Of a stretch of 64,000 nt of DNA, positions 8,541 through 15,910 are shown in pieces. The notes below the pieces were generated by a model, which was not told where the DNA came from, made no database searches, and saw nothing but the letters and a program-made list of their open reading frames with translations. Source of the stretch: Alphaproteobacteria bacterium (GTDB taxonomy: Bacteria > Myxococcota_A > UBA796 > GCA-2862545); NCBI GenBank assembly GCA_020632875.1, contig JACKET010000009.1, positions 62,001 through 126,000 of the forward strand, in the 5' to 3' direction. Position 1 is the stretch's first letter. Every line of letters starts with the position of its first letter. The translations under genes were made by a program, and so were the position numbers.

Positions 8541-8621
8541 GTCTTGGCGGTCTTGGCGGCCTCGGCGGTCTTGGCGGTCTCGGCGGTCTTGGCGGTCTTG
8601 GCGGTCTTGGCGGTCTTGGCG
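8541..8621. repeat. 9-bp tandem repeat, nine units of GTCTTGGCG
   Basis: Nine consecutive 9-base units: seven are GTCTTGGCG, one is GCCTCGGCG and one is GTCTCGGCG. Because the unit is a multiple of three, all frames stay open and translate to simple repeats such as Ala-Lys-Thr. A degenerate two-unit fragment lies near 9274-9295, again followed by GGTGCA. Confidence 0.9.
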
Positions 8622-8974
8622 GTGCAATCAGACGTTTGGCCCATCGAGGCAGTGAGCCTTGGCGAACACCGACAGATTCCAGTGGTTAAAGCTGCGCAAA
8701 ACGCGAGTCCGCACCAGTGGGGGCCGTCACGGGTCGAGCGTCTTCCCGGCCCCGGGCGCCGGCGTTTCGGGCGGCTCGAGTCAGCCGACACGTCATCCCC
8801 GTCCCCCTCCGAGGAGTCCCGCCCGGGCCTCGAAGCCCACCAGAGCCGGGTCCAATGTGACTGCAGCCAGGCAGAGCCCGCCTGAAAGTGACTCCACGGG
8901 CACTGGAGACGCTCGCCAGCGAGCCGCTCGACGAGCAAAACTCCACAATCCACTCCGGTGCCCTCGACGACCCC

Positions 8975-9036
8975 GGCGAGATTCACGTTCAGGACCGCTC
9001 TGCCCGGCGGCATTCACGTTCGCGACCACTCTGGTC
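8975..9036. repeat. 31-bp imperfect tandem duplication
   Basis: Two adjacent 31-base units (8975-9005 and 9006-9036) share GGCG, ATTCACGTTC and GACC-CTCTG blocks with a few substitutions. They lie inside the non-coding island. Confidence 0.7.
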
Positions 9037-9331
9037 TGGGAGGGTGGGGAACGTGGCGTCCCCGGGTCCGCGCACAGCGGACCACAGGGAGCCACCGCGC
9101 ATGGCCTTCGTTCTTTCTGTGGGCACGAGTGCCTGGACCGGGAAGGCGACAGGTCCGCTCGCGCGAGCAGCCCGAAACGCCGGCCTCTGGTGAGGTCCCG
9201 AATCCGGTCCGCAAGAAGGCCCACTCTGTCGACCCGAACACGGAGACGTCCCGCGAGAGCCCTGACGTGGACCCCGGCGGTCCTGGCGGTGCATCCCGCC
9301 CGGGGAAACGAGCACGCTCGGCCCGTGACGG

Positions 9332-9383
9332 CCTGGTTTCTGCGTCATCTGCGTCCTTCTGCGTCATCTGCGTGAGGCCCTGA
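9332..9383 (-). repeat. dispersed 52-bp repeat, copy 3 (inverted)
   Basis: This is an exact 52-base reverse complement of 8141-8192. The two copies bracket about 1.14 kb of non-coding DNA, like the ends of a non-autonomous element, although no target-site duplication was recognised. It ends 39 bases before the TetR-type operator of the lipid operon. Confidence 0.9.
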
Positions 9384-9422
9384 GACGCGCGAAGCTCGAC
9401 CGACTCCCGATACCCGACACCA

Positions 9423-9444
9423 TTAGACTGACGTGTCAGTCCAA
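9423..9444. promoter_or_regulatory. palindromic TetR-type operator overlapping a -10 hexamer
   Basis: GACTGAC (9426-9432), GT, GTCAGTC (9435-9441) form a perfect 7-bp inverted repeat with a two-base centre; TT and AA flank it symmetrically with one mismatch. A TAGACT hexamer (9424-9429) fits a -10 element and is covered by the left arm, so a bound repressor would block the promoter. It is the only strong palindrome before the five-gene operon, whose last gene encodes a TetR regulator. Autoregulation is therefore the simplest reading. Confidence 0.7.
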
Positions 9445-9495
9445 TTCAGCGCGTTATGACGCCTCGCGGCCCACGTGGGCCTCTGGGAGGTCGAT

Positions 9496-9729
9496 GTGTC
9501 GGTGCATCTCACGCGGCTCCGCGAGCTGGCGACCGAGCGCTTCGGGCCCGCCGCAGCCGAGCTCTCCGGCGACGCGGACCTGTTCGAGGCCCTCGGGATC
9601 GACAGCATGCAGGCCCTCGATCTCCTGACCGACCTCGAGAACGCCTTCGGCGTCGAGATCCCGGACTACGAGCTCCAGGGCGTGCACACGCTGGCGGGCC
9701 TGGCCGAGGTCGTGGAGCGGCGGCTCTGA
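9496..9729 (+). CDS. stand-alone acyl carrier protein
   Basis: 77-residue ACP that would carry acyl groups on a phosphopantetheine arm. The attachment motif LGIDSMQALDLL places the modified serine at residue 37. The preceding helix (ADLFEAL) and the following acidic recognition region (LENAFGVEIPDYEL) are typical. GTG 9496 is chosen because GGGAGG ends five bases before it; an in-frame GTG at 9475 lacks such a signal. It heads an operon with an acyl ligase, lipid kinase, acyltransferase and TetR gene. A dedicated role in that pathway, rather than bulk fatty-acid synthesis, is likely. Confidence 0.9.
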   Translation: MSVHLTRLRELATERFGPAAAELSGDADLFEALGIDSMQALDLLTDLENAFGVEIPDYELQGVHTLAGLAEVVERRL

Positions 9730-11408
9730 ACCCCGTCGCCGCCAGCGCCTGCCGCTCGATCGGCGAGCTGCTCGACGACGCGACCCTGACGTTCAAGTCG
9801 GAGGTCGCGCTGATCGAGGCCGCGCGGCACCGCGAGTCCCACCGGTGGACGTACCTCGACTTCCGCCGCGAGGTCGCGCGCATCGCCGCGTGGATGCAGG
9901 GCCGCGGCATCGGGCCCGACGCCCGCGTCGCCATCCTGATGACGAACCAGTCCCGGTGGCTCGTGGCCGCCGCGGCCGCATTCCGCGTGGGCGCGGTGGT
10001 CGTCCCGCTCGACTACAAGCTGTCGCCCCCCGAGGTCGACACCCTGCTCGGTCTCGCGAGGCCCGCGCTGCTCGTCACGGAATTCGGGCTCGGGCGCCGA
10101 CTGGAGGCCGCGCCGGGCGTGCTGGCCGTCGACTGCCCCGCCTCCGCCGACCCCGCGGAGGGGTGGACGCGCTGGGAGGACGTGCCGGACGCCGCGATGC
10201 CCGCCCTCGTCCCGCGGGAGCGCGGCGACATCGCGACCCTCGTCTACTCCAGCGGCACGGGCGGCACGCCGAAGGGCTGCCTGCTGTCCCACGGCGCGTA
10301 CCTGGCCCAGCTCGAGGCGCTGGTCGAGCTGTACCCGATGCTCCCGGGCGAGCGGTTCTTCAGCATCCTCCCCACGAACCACGCGATCGACTTCATGTGC
10401 GGGTTCCTGGCGCCGTTCGCGTGCGGCGCGACGGTCGTGCACCAGCGCACGCTGCGCCCCGAGTTCCTCCGCGCCAGCATGCAGCGGTACGCGATCACCC
10501 ACCTGGCCGCGGTCCCGATGATCCTCGAGTCGCTGAAGACCGCGGTGGAGGAGAAGCTCGACGCCCTCCCCGGCTGGCAGCGCACCGCGATCGACGGCCT
10601 GGTCGGGCTGAACGCCACACTGACCGAGCGCCGCCCGCGCCCGGAGCTGTCGCAGCGCCTGCTCGCGCCCCTGCTCGCCGGGTTCGGCGGCCACCTGAAG
10701 CTCGTGTTCACGGGCGGGGCCTTCGTCCGGCCCGAGCTGGCGGACTTCTTCTACCGGCTCGGCATCGGCGTGGTCATCGGGTACGGCCTGACCGAGGCGT
10801 GTACGGTCATCACCGTGAACGACCTGAAGCCCTTCCGCGCCGACTCCGTCGGGCTCCCCGTGCGGGGCACCGAGATCCGCGTCGTCGGCGCCGGGGCGGG
10901 CGGCGTGGGCGAGGTCCAGGTGCGCGGCCCGACCGTGATGTCCTGCTACGACGCGGCACCCGAGCTCACCGCGGCCGCGTTCACCGACGACGGCTGGCTG
11001 CGCACCGGCGACCTCGGCTGGCGCGACGCGTCCGGGCACCTGCACCTGGTCGGGCGGCAGAAGAACATGATCGTCACGGCCGGCGGGAAGAACATCTACC
11101 CGGAGGACATCGAAGGCGCGTTCGGCGAGGTCCCCTGCGACGAGCTCGCCGTGTTCGCGGCCGACTACGTGTGGCCCCGCACCGGCGGGCTCGGCGACGA
11201 GGAGCTGGTCGCCGTGGTCCGCGGGGTCACCGACCTGCACGCCGTCCAATCGGCGAACCGCAAGCTGCCCGACTTCAAGCGCGTCGCCGGGATCGTCCGC
11301 TGGGACGGGGAGTTCCCGCGCACGGCCAGCATGAAGCTCCAGCGCGGCACGCTCGCCGAGCAGCTCCGCGCGGCGGTGGGCCGCGACGCCATCGAGAGGC
11401 TCGCGTGA
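9726..11408 (+). CDS. AMP-dependent acyl-ACP/acyl-CoA ligase
   Basis: About 560 residues of the ANL (acyl-activating) superfamily, which adenylates a carboxylic acid and transfers it to a thiol, here plausibly the ACP encoded just upstream. Visible motifs are the P-loop YSSGTGGTPKG (near residue 174), GYGLTEACTVI, the hinge region WLRTGDLGW and GGKNIYPEDIE. The C-terminal catalytic-lysine region is RTASMKLQRGTL. The most likely start is CTG 9726, in a CTGA overlap with the ACP stop and with GGAG eight bases upstream; no ATG, GTG or TTG precedes the conserved domain in frame. Its stop overlaps the next start. Substrate chain length cannot be read. Confidence 0.9.
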   Translation: MNPVAASACRSIGELLDDATLTFKSEVALIEAARHRESHRWTYLDFRREVARIAAWMQGRGIGPDARVAILMTNQSRWLVAAAAAFRVGAVVVPLDYKLSPPEVDTLLGLARPALLVTEFGLGRRLEAAPGVLAVDCPASADPAEGWTRWEDVPDAAMPALVPRERGDIATLVYSSGTGGTPKGCLLSHGAYLAQLEALVELYPMLPGERFFSILPTNHAIDFMCGFLAPFACGATVVHQRTLRPEFLRASMQRYAITHLAAVPMILESLKTAVEEKLDALPGWQRTAIDGLVGLNATLTERRPRPELSQRLLAPLLAGFGGHLKLVFTGGAFVRPELADFFYRLGIGVVIGYGLTEACTVITVNDLKPFRADSVGLPVRGTEIRVVGAGAGGVGEVQVRGPTVMSCYDAAPELTAAAFTDDGWLRTGDLGWRDASGHLHLVGRQKNMIVTAGGKNIYPEDIEGAFGEVPCDELAVFAADYVWPRTGGLGDEELVAVVRGVTDLHAVQSANRKLPDFKRVAGIVRWDGEFPRTASMKLQRGTLAEQLRAAVGRDAIERLA

Positions 11409-12295
11409 CCACGCTGGTCCTGGTGAACCCGACGGCGGGCGGCGGGCGGGCCGGACGCGAAGCGGATGCGGTCCTGGCACGGCTCCCCGGCGAGCTCGAC
11501 ATCCGCCGCACCGTGGGTCCCGGGCACGCGACGGCGCTCGTGAAGGCCGCCCGGGAGCGCGGCGTGCAGCGCTTCATCAGCGTCGGCGGGGACGGCACGC
11601 TGCACGAGGTCGTGAGCGGCGCCGTCGCCGTGGGCGAAGGCCGGCCGTGGGTCGGGTTCCTCCCGCTCGGCACGGGGAACAGCTTCGGCCGCGACGTGGG
11701 CGTGCTGACACTGGAGGATGCCGTGGGCGCGGTCTGCGGCGACGGGTGCCGGGTGGTCGACGCCGTGCGCCTCGACGCGGACGGCCGGGAGCCGCTGTAC
11801 TCCATCAACATCGTCGGGCTCGGGTTCTCAGCGCTGGCGGGCGACCTGATGAACCGGCGCTTCAAGCGTTTCGGCGCGCTCGGCTACATCATGGCCGTGC
11901 TGGTCGAGCTCGCGCGGCTCCACGCGCCGCGGGTCCGCTACCGGCTCGACGGCGGGGACTGGCGCGAGGAGGACCTCGTCATGCTGTCGCTCTGCAACAG
12001 CCAGTTCACCGGCGGGGCCATGCACATGGCGCCGAACGCGGTCGTGGACGACGGGCTGCTCGACCTCGTCGCGCTCCACCCCATGACGCGGCGCCGGTTC
12101 CTCGGCGCGTTCCCGCGCATCTTCCGCGGCACGCACACCGCGCTCGACGAGATCACCACGGACCGGGCGCGGCGCGTGGACCTCGACGTCGACGGGCCCG
12201 TGGACGTGATGATCGACGGGGAGGTCCTGAAGCTCGTGCTCCGCAGCGTCGAGGTCGTGCCGGGGGCGCTGGAGGTCGCGTGTCCGACGACGTGA
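11405..12295 (+). CDS. diacylglycerol-kinase-family lipid kinase
   Basis: 296 residues with a GTG start overlapping the ligase stop (GTGA). The DAGK catalytic fold is clear: the N-terminal TTLVLVNPTAGGGRAG, the ATP-binding GGDGTLHEVV at residues 61-70, then LPLGTGNSFGRD. The C-terminal half has VDDGLLDLV and DVMIDGE, both typical. Such enzymes phosphorylate diacylglycerol, sphingoid bases or ceramide at the membrane. The operon partners (ACP, ligase, acyltransferase) fit a phospholipid- or sphingolipid-like pathway. The lipid acceptor is not determined by the sequence. Confidence 0.9.
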   Translation: MTTLVLVNPTAGGGRAGREADAVLARLPGELDIRRTVGPGHATALVKAARERGVQRFISVGGDGTLHEVVSGAVAVGEGRPWVGFLPLGTGNSFGRDVGVLTLEDAVGAVCGDGCRVVDAVRLDADGREPLYSINIVGLGFSALAGDLMNRRFKRFGALGYIMAVLVELARLHAPRVRYRLDGGDWREEDLVMLSLCNSQFTGGAMHMAPNAVVDDGLLDLVALHPMTRRRFLGAFPRIFRGTHTALDEITTDRARRVDLDVDGPVDVMIDGEVLKLVLRSVEVVPGALEVACPTT

Positions 12296-13053
12296 GCGTG
12301 GAGCTCGACCCGGTCCGGAAGCGCGATCTGCTCGTGTCGGCGGCCCTGTGGGGCGCGGGCGTGTCGTGGCTCGTGCCGATGCTCGGGACCATGGGCGTGC
12401 TCAACGCCACCGTGCTCCCCTCGCACCGCACCGAGCTGCTGAATCGCCTGTACTGCAAGGGCCAGGTCGCGCTGACGGGCTCGAAGTGGCGCGCGGTGGT
12501 GGACCCGGCGGTGGACCCGGCCACGCCGTACATGTTCGCGCAGAACCACACGAACCACTTCGACCACGTCGCGCTCTACAACGCCACGCCGCACTTCAAG
12601 CAGGGGCTCGAGCTCGAGAGCCACTTCAAGATCCCCGTCTACGGCTGGTTCATGAAGGCACGCGGGACGATCGGCGTCCGCCCGGGAAAGCAGGGCCAGA
12701 CGCCCGAGATCATGGAGAACATGCGCGCCGAGATCGGGCGCGGGCACAGCATCCTCGCGTTCCCCGAGGGCCACCGCACGCTCGATGGTCGCGTGGGCCC
12801 GTTCCGCAAGGGCGTGTTCTTCATCGCCCGCGATCTGGGCCTGCCCATCGCACCGGTCGCGGTGACGGGCATGTACCGCGTCATGCGCAAGGGCAGCTGG
12901 CTCATCCGGCCGGGCAACACCGTCACCGTGTACGTCGACGCGCCGATCGAGACGAAGGGCGTCCCCGACAGCGGCATCGACGACCTCGCGGATCACGTGC
13001 GCAGCGTCATCGCGGGCCGCGTCGATGCATACTGGCGCGGGGAGATCGAGTGA
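12280..13053 (+). CDS. PlsC-like 1-acyl-glycerol-3-phosphate acyltransferase
   Basis: 257-residue acyltransferase of the LPLAT family, inner-membrane associated. The catalytic HX4D motif is NHTNHFDHV (H90, D95) and the acceptor motif is FPEGHRTLDG, with GPFRKGVFFIA and a hydrophobic N-terminal segment (SAALWGAGVSWLVPMLGTMG). GTG 12280 is chosen because GGAGG ends four bases before it; GTG 12292 overlapping the kinase stop is the alternative. It would acylate a lysophosphatidate-like lipid using acyl-ACP or acyl-CoA. The stop overlaps the TetR start. Confidence 0.9.
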   Translation: MSDDVSVELDPVRKRDLLVSAALWGAGVSWLVPMLGTMGVLNATVLPSHRTELLNRLYCKGQVALTGSKWRAVVDPAVDPATPYMFAQNHTNHFDHVALYNATPHFKQGLELESHFKIPVYGWFMKARGTIGVRPGKQGQTPEIMENMRAEIGRGHSILAFPEGHRTLDGRVGPFRKGVFFIARDLGLPIAPVAVTGMYRVMRKGSWLIRPGNTVTVYVDAPIETKGVPDSGIDDLADHVRSVIAGRVDAYWRGEIE

Positions 13054-13667
13054 CGGTCGACGGACGGACGAAGCGCGCAGAGGCGAGCCGCGAGCAGCGG
13101 CGGGCCCAGATCCTCGAGCGCGCGCTCGGCGTGTTCGCGGAGAAGGGCTACCACGGCGCGTCCGTGAGCGACGTCGTGAAGGCCGCCGGCGTCGCGCGCG
13201 GCACGTTCTACCTGTACTTCGACAGCAAGGAGGCCGTGTTCCTCGACCTCCTCGACGAGCTGCTCGCCACCCTGCGCGCCGGGGTCGGCGGGATGGACGT
13301 GAGCCGCGGCGCCGCGTCCATGGAGGACCAGCTCCAGGGCATCGTGGTGCGCCTGCTGCAGACGACCGAGAGCAACCGCGAGCTGACGCGCATCATCTTC
13401 CGCGAGGCGGTCGGGCTGGACGCGGCGGTCGACGCGAAGCTCCGCGAGTTCCACGACGGGCTGCACGCGTGGCTCGTGGTGGCGCTGCGGGTCGGCGCGC
13501 AGCTCGGGCTGGTCCGCGAGAACGACCCGGAGATCGTGGCGACCTGCGTGATCGGCATGGTGCGCGAGACGATCCACCGGTACGTCGTGCAGAGCGACGC
13601 GCCGTTCGACGCGGATGCCGTGGCCCGCGGCCTCGTGAAGCTCGCGGTGGACGGCCTTCGGCCCTGA
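13050..13667 (+). CDS. TetR-family repressor of the lipid operon
   Basis: 205 residues with a GTG start in a GTGA overlap with the acyltransferase. The N-terminal helix-turn-helix is canonical: ILERALGVFAEKGYHGASVS, VVKAAGVARGTFYLYF and SKEAVFLDLL. The C-terminal ligand domain ends RGLVKLAVDGLRP. As the last gene of the operon it is the natural candidate to bind the palindrome at 9423-9444, with an acyl-CoA, acyl-ACP or fatty acid as the likely effector. The stop abuts the stop of the convergent thioredoxin gene with no gap. Confidence 0.92.
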   Translation: MTVDGRTKRAEASREQRRAQILERALGVFAEKGYHGASVSDVVKAAGVARGTFYLYFDSKEAVFLDLLDELLATLRAGVGGMDVSRGAASMEDQLQGIVVRLLQTTESNRELTRIIFREAVGLDAAVDAKLREFHDGLHAWLVVALRVGAQLGLVRENDPEIVATCVIGMVRETIHRYVVQSDAPFDADAVARGLVKLAVDGLRP

Positions 13668-14567
13668 CTACAGGCCCAGCCCGCGGTCTTCCGCGATGCG
13701 GGTCGCGCGCTCGAGCGCCGTGCGCCAGCGGTTCGGGTCCCACGCGACGACCTTCATGTCCTGGTCGATCACCATCACCGCCGGGTAGCCGGTGACGTCG
13801 GCCCACGCGGTGATCGCGCGGTTCCGGTCGGTCAGCACGGGGATCTCGGGGGACGGGAAGCTGCCCGCCCACTCCTGGACCGTGTCGACGGTCGCGAGCG
13901 AGCCGGGCGGGTCGCCCTCCGCCATGAACGTGATCCACGTCATCTCGCCGTTCGCGACGGCCCGCTGCACCCGGGCGTACTCGTCGAACCCGAAGACCTC
14001 GGGGATCGGGTCTTCCCCGTTCTCGAGCCACAGCGCCATGCCCTGGCAGGGACCGCACCACAGCGCGCTCACGTCGATGACGAGGGGCTGCCCGCGCCCG
14101 GCGAAGTCGTACAGATCGACGATGTCGCCGAACTGGTCGCGCCCCGTGCGGCGCGGCATCTGGTCGCCGGCCGCGTGCCCGCCCGTGATCCCGGGGTCGC
14201 CGAGCAGGTTCTTGTCGGGGTTGAAGGGCCAGCCGCCCGCGTAGATCACGCTCGCGGCGTCGGCCGGGTCGGTGCCCGCGACGGACTCGGCGTAGTCGTC
14301 GTACCCGTCCTCGTCCGAGTCCGACGCGAGCGGGTCGCTGCCGAGCCGCTGCTCGTCGCCGTCGAGCAGCCGATCGCCATCCGTGTCGGGAGAGGTGGGG
14401 TCGCTGCCGAACGCGGCCTCTTCGCCATCGGTCAGCCCGTCGCCGTCGCTGTCGGCGAGCGCGGGGTCGGAGCCGAGGGCCCGCTCTTCGGCGCGCGTCA
14501 GGCCGTCGCCGTCGACATCTGCCGCGCACCCGACGAGCGCGAGCAGGACGCCCGTTCGAAGCATCAT
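13668..14567 (-). CDS. thioredoxin-fold lipoprotein with calcium-loop (TSP3-like) repeats
   Basis: 299 residues. The lipobox is LALVGC after a short signal peptide. An acidic region follows with thrombospondin type-3-like calcium loops (DVDGDGLTRAEERALGSDP, DSDGDGLTDGEEAAFGSDP, DTDGDRLLDGDEQRLGSDP). A thioredoxin/TlpA-like domain starts near residue 145 and holds the redox motif WCGPCQGM (CGPC near residue 170) and a cis-Pro region (GYPAVMVIDQ). It probably acts in the envelope as a disulfide or thiol oxidoreductase. GGAGG precedes the tandem ATG codons. It is convergent with the TetR gene. Confidence 0.88.
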   Translation of the reverse strand: MMLRTGVLLALVGCAADVDGDGLTRAEERALGSDPALADSDGDGLTDGEEAAFGSDPTSPDTDGDRLLDGDEQRLGSDPLASDSDEDGYDDYAESVAGTDPADAASVIYAGGWPFNPDKNLLGDPGITGGHAAGDQMPRRTGRDQFGDIVDLYDFAGRGQPLVIDVSALWCGPCQGMALWLENGEDPIPEVFGFDEYARVQRAVANGEMTWITFMAEGDPPGSLATVDTVQEWAGSFPSPEIPVLTDRNRAITAWADVTGYPAVMVIDQDMKVVAWDPNRWRTALERATRIAEDRGLGL

Positions 14568-14621
14568 CCGGCCTCCGTCCGACGAGTATCGCCGGGACGG
14601 AGCCCGCCCCGCAAGGGACCG

Positions 14622-15833
14622 TCAGGCCCCGACGATGCGGACGGCCTTCTTCTTGCCGACGCGCACGACGATGCCGTCGGCGCCGAGCGAGCCGAGCGCG
14701 ATCACGAAGTCCGCGTCGCCCACCTTCTCGTTCTCGATCTTCACGCCGCCCTGCTGGACGAGGCGGCGCGCTTCGCTGCGCGATGCCGCGAGCCCGGCGT
14801 CGGCGAGGGCCGCGACGAGCGGCGTGTCTTCGCGCAGGACGTGGCTCGGGAGATCGGCCGTGGCGGCGCCCGCGACCATGGCCTTCGCCCCGTCGACCGC
14901 CTTGTGCGCGGCCTCTTCGCCGTGCACGAGCCGCGTCGTCTCGAACGCCAGCACCTGCTTCGCCTCGCGGATCGCGGGGCCCGAGAGCGCCTCGAGCTCG
15001 GCGATGCGGTCGAGGTCGAGGAACGTGTAGAGCTTCAGCATCCGCCCGACGTCGGCGTCTTCGATGTTCAGCCAGTACTGGTAGTAGTCGAAGGGCGACA
15101 GGCGGTTCGGGTCGAGCCACACGGCCCCCGCCGCGGTCTTGCCCATCTTCGCGCCCGACGCCGTCGTGATCAGCGGCTGGGTCAGGCCGTACGCGCGCTC
15201 GCCCGTCTTGCGGCGGATGAGGTCGGAGCCGGCGACGATGTTGCCCCACTGGTCGTCGCCGCCGATCTGGAGCGTGCAGCCGAAGCGGCGGTGCAGCTCG
15301 AGGAAGTCGTACGACTGGAGCAGCTGGTAGTTGAACTCGATGAAGGACAGGCCCTGGTTCTGCTCGAGGCGCAGCCGGTAGGCCTCCATCGACAGCATGC
15401 GATTCACGCTGAACTCGCGCCCGATCTCGCGCAGGAAGTCGATGTAGTTGAGCTCGAGGAGCCAGGACGCGTTGTCGGCCATGAGGCCCTGGCCGTCGGA
15501 GAAGTCGAGGAACTGCGACAGCTGGCGCTTCATGGCGAGCGCGTTCGTGGCGATCGTGTCGCGCGTGAGCATCTGGCGCGTCTCGGTCTTGCCACTCGGG
15601 TCGCCGACCATCGCGGTGCCGCCGCCGACCACGGCGATCGGGCGGTGCCCCGCGCGCTGGAGCCACGTCATCGCCATCACCGGGAGCAGGTGCCCGACGT
15701 GCAGCGAGTCGGCCGTGGGGTCGAAGCCCGCGTAGTACGTCACGCGCCCGTTCGCGAGGTGCTCCGCGAGCTCCTCCTCGTGCGTGATCTGTTGTACGAA
15801 GCCCCGCTGACGGAGCGTCTCCAGCGCGTCCAT
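14622..15833 (-). CDS. tyrS: tyrosyl-tRNA synthetase
   Basis: 403 residues, the normal bacterial length. It charges tRNA-Tyr in the cytoplasm. Class I signatures are visible: HVGH at residues 45-48 (TADSLHVGHLLPV), GDPSGKTETR, and the KMSKS equivalent KMGKT near residue 230. The C-terminal S4 RNA-binding domain has SRSEARRLVQQGGVKIENEK. The start MDALETLRQRGF (ATG 15831-15833) follows a GGAGAG sequence; further upstream in-frame codons give non-conserved sequence. It is divergent from the following plus-strand gene. Confidence 0.97.
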   Translation of the reverse strand: MDALETLRQRGFVQQITHEEELAEHLANGRVTYYAGFDPTADSLHVGHLLPVMAMTWLQRAGHRPIAVVGGGTAMVGDPSGKTETRQMLTRDTIATNALAMKRQLSQFLDFSDGQGLMADNASWLLELNYIDFLREIGREFSVNRMLSMEAYRLRLEQNQGLSFIEFNYQLLQSYDFLELHRRFGCTLQIGGDDQWGNIVAGSDLIRRKTGERAYGLTQPLITTASGAKMGKTAAGAVWLDPNRLSPFDYYQYWLNIEDADVGRMLKLYTFLDLDRIAELEALSGPAIREAKQVLAFETTRLVHGEEAAHKAVDGAKAMVAGAATADLPSHVLREDTPLVAALADAGLAASRSEARRLVQQGGVKIENEKVGDADFVIALGSLGADGIVVRVGKKKAVRIVGA

Positions 15834-15898
15834 TGCACTCTCCAGCCCCGGTTTCCTACAGTCCACCCCCCGCGTGCGCAAGGCGGCGGCTCGCGTAG

Positions 15899-15904
15899 TA
15901 GGCT
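15899..15904 (+). promoter_or_regulatory. -10 hexamer TAGGCT, six bases before ATG 15911
   Basis: TAGGCT, then TGAGTC, then the ATG. No Shine-Dalgarno is present. This is one of the clearest leaderless-type arrangements in the window. Confidence 0.5.
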
Positions 15905-15910
15905 TGAGTC

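Larger units (their letters stand above)
8114..9422. other. repeat-rich intergenic island without a credible gene
   Basis: About 1.3 kb between two same-strand genes. It holds three copies of a ~50-bp dispersed repeat (two direct, one inverted), a 9-bp tandem array (8541-8621) with a degenerate fragment near 9274-9295, a duplicated 31-bp unit (8975-9036) and a loosely repeated ~34-bp segment (near 8380 and 8733). Open frames exist on both strands but show no domain, no Shine-Dalgarno sequence and low-complexity translations such as repeated Ala-Lys-Thr. I read the region as non-coding. Confidence 0.6.

Noticed and set aside
8541..8621. 9-bp array considered as a CRISPR or as a protein repeat
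   Set aside because: Units are contiguous without spacers and are too short for CRISPR; the coded repeat (Ala-Lys-Thr) has no start or gene context.
8659..9375. Plus- and minus-strand open frames of 140-240 codons in the repeat island
   Set aside because: There is no domain, no ribosome site and translations change character across repeat edges; the frames run through the inverted repeats themselves.
8141..9383. Insertion sequence interpretation of the 52-bp inverted repeats
   Set aside because: No transposase and no recognisable target duplication are present; I keep the neutral term dispersed repeat.
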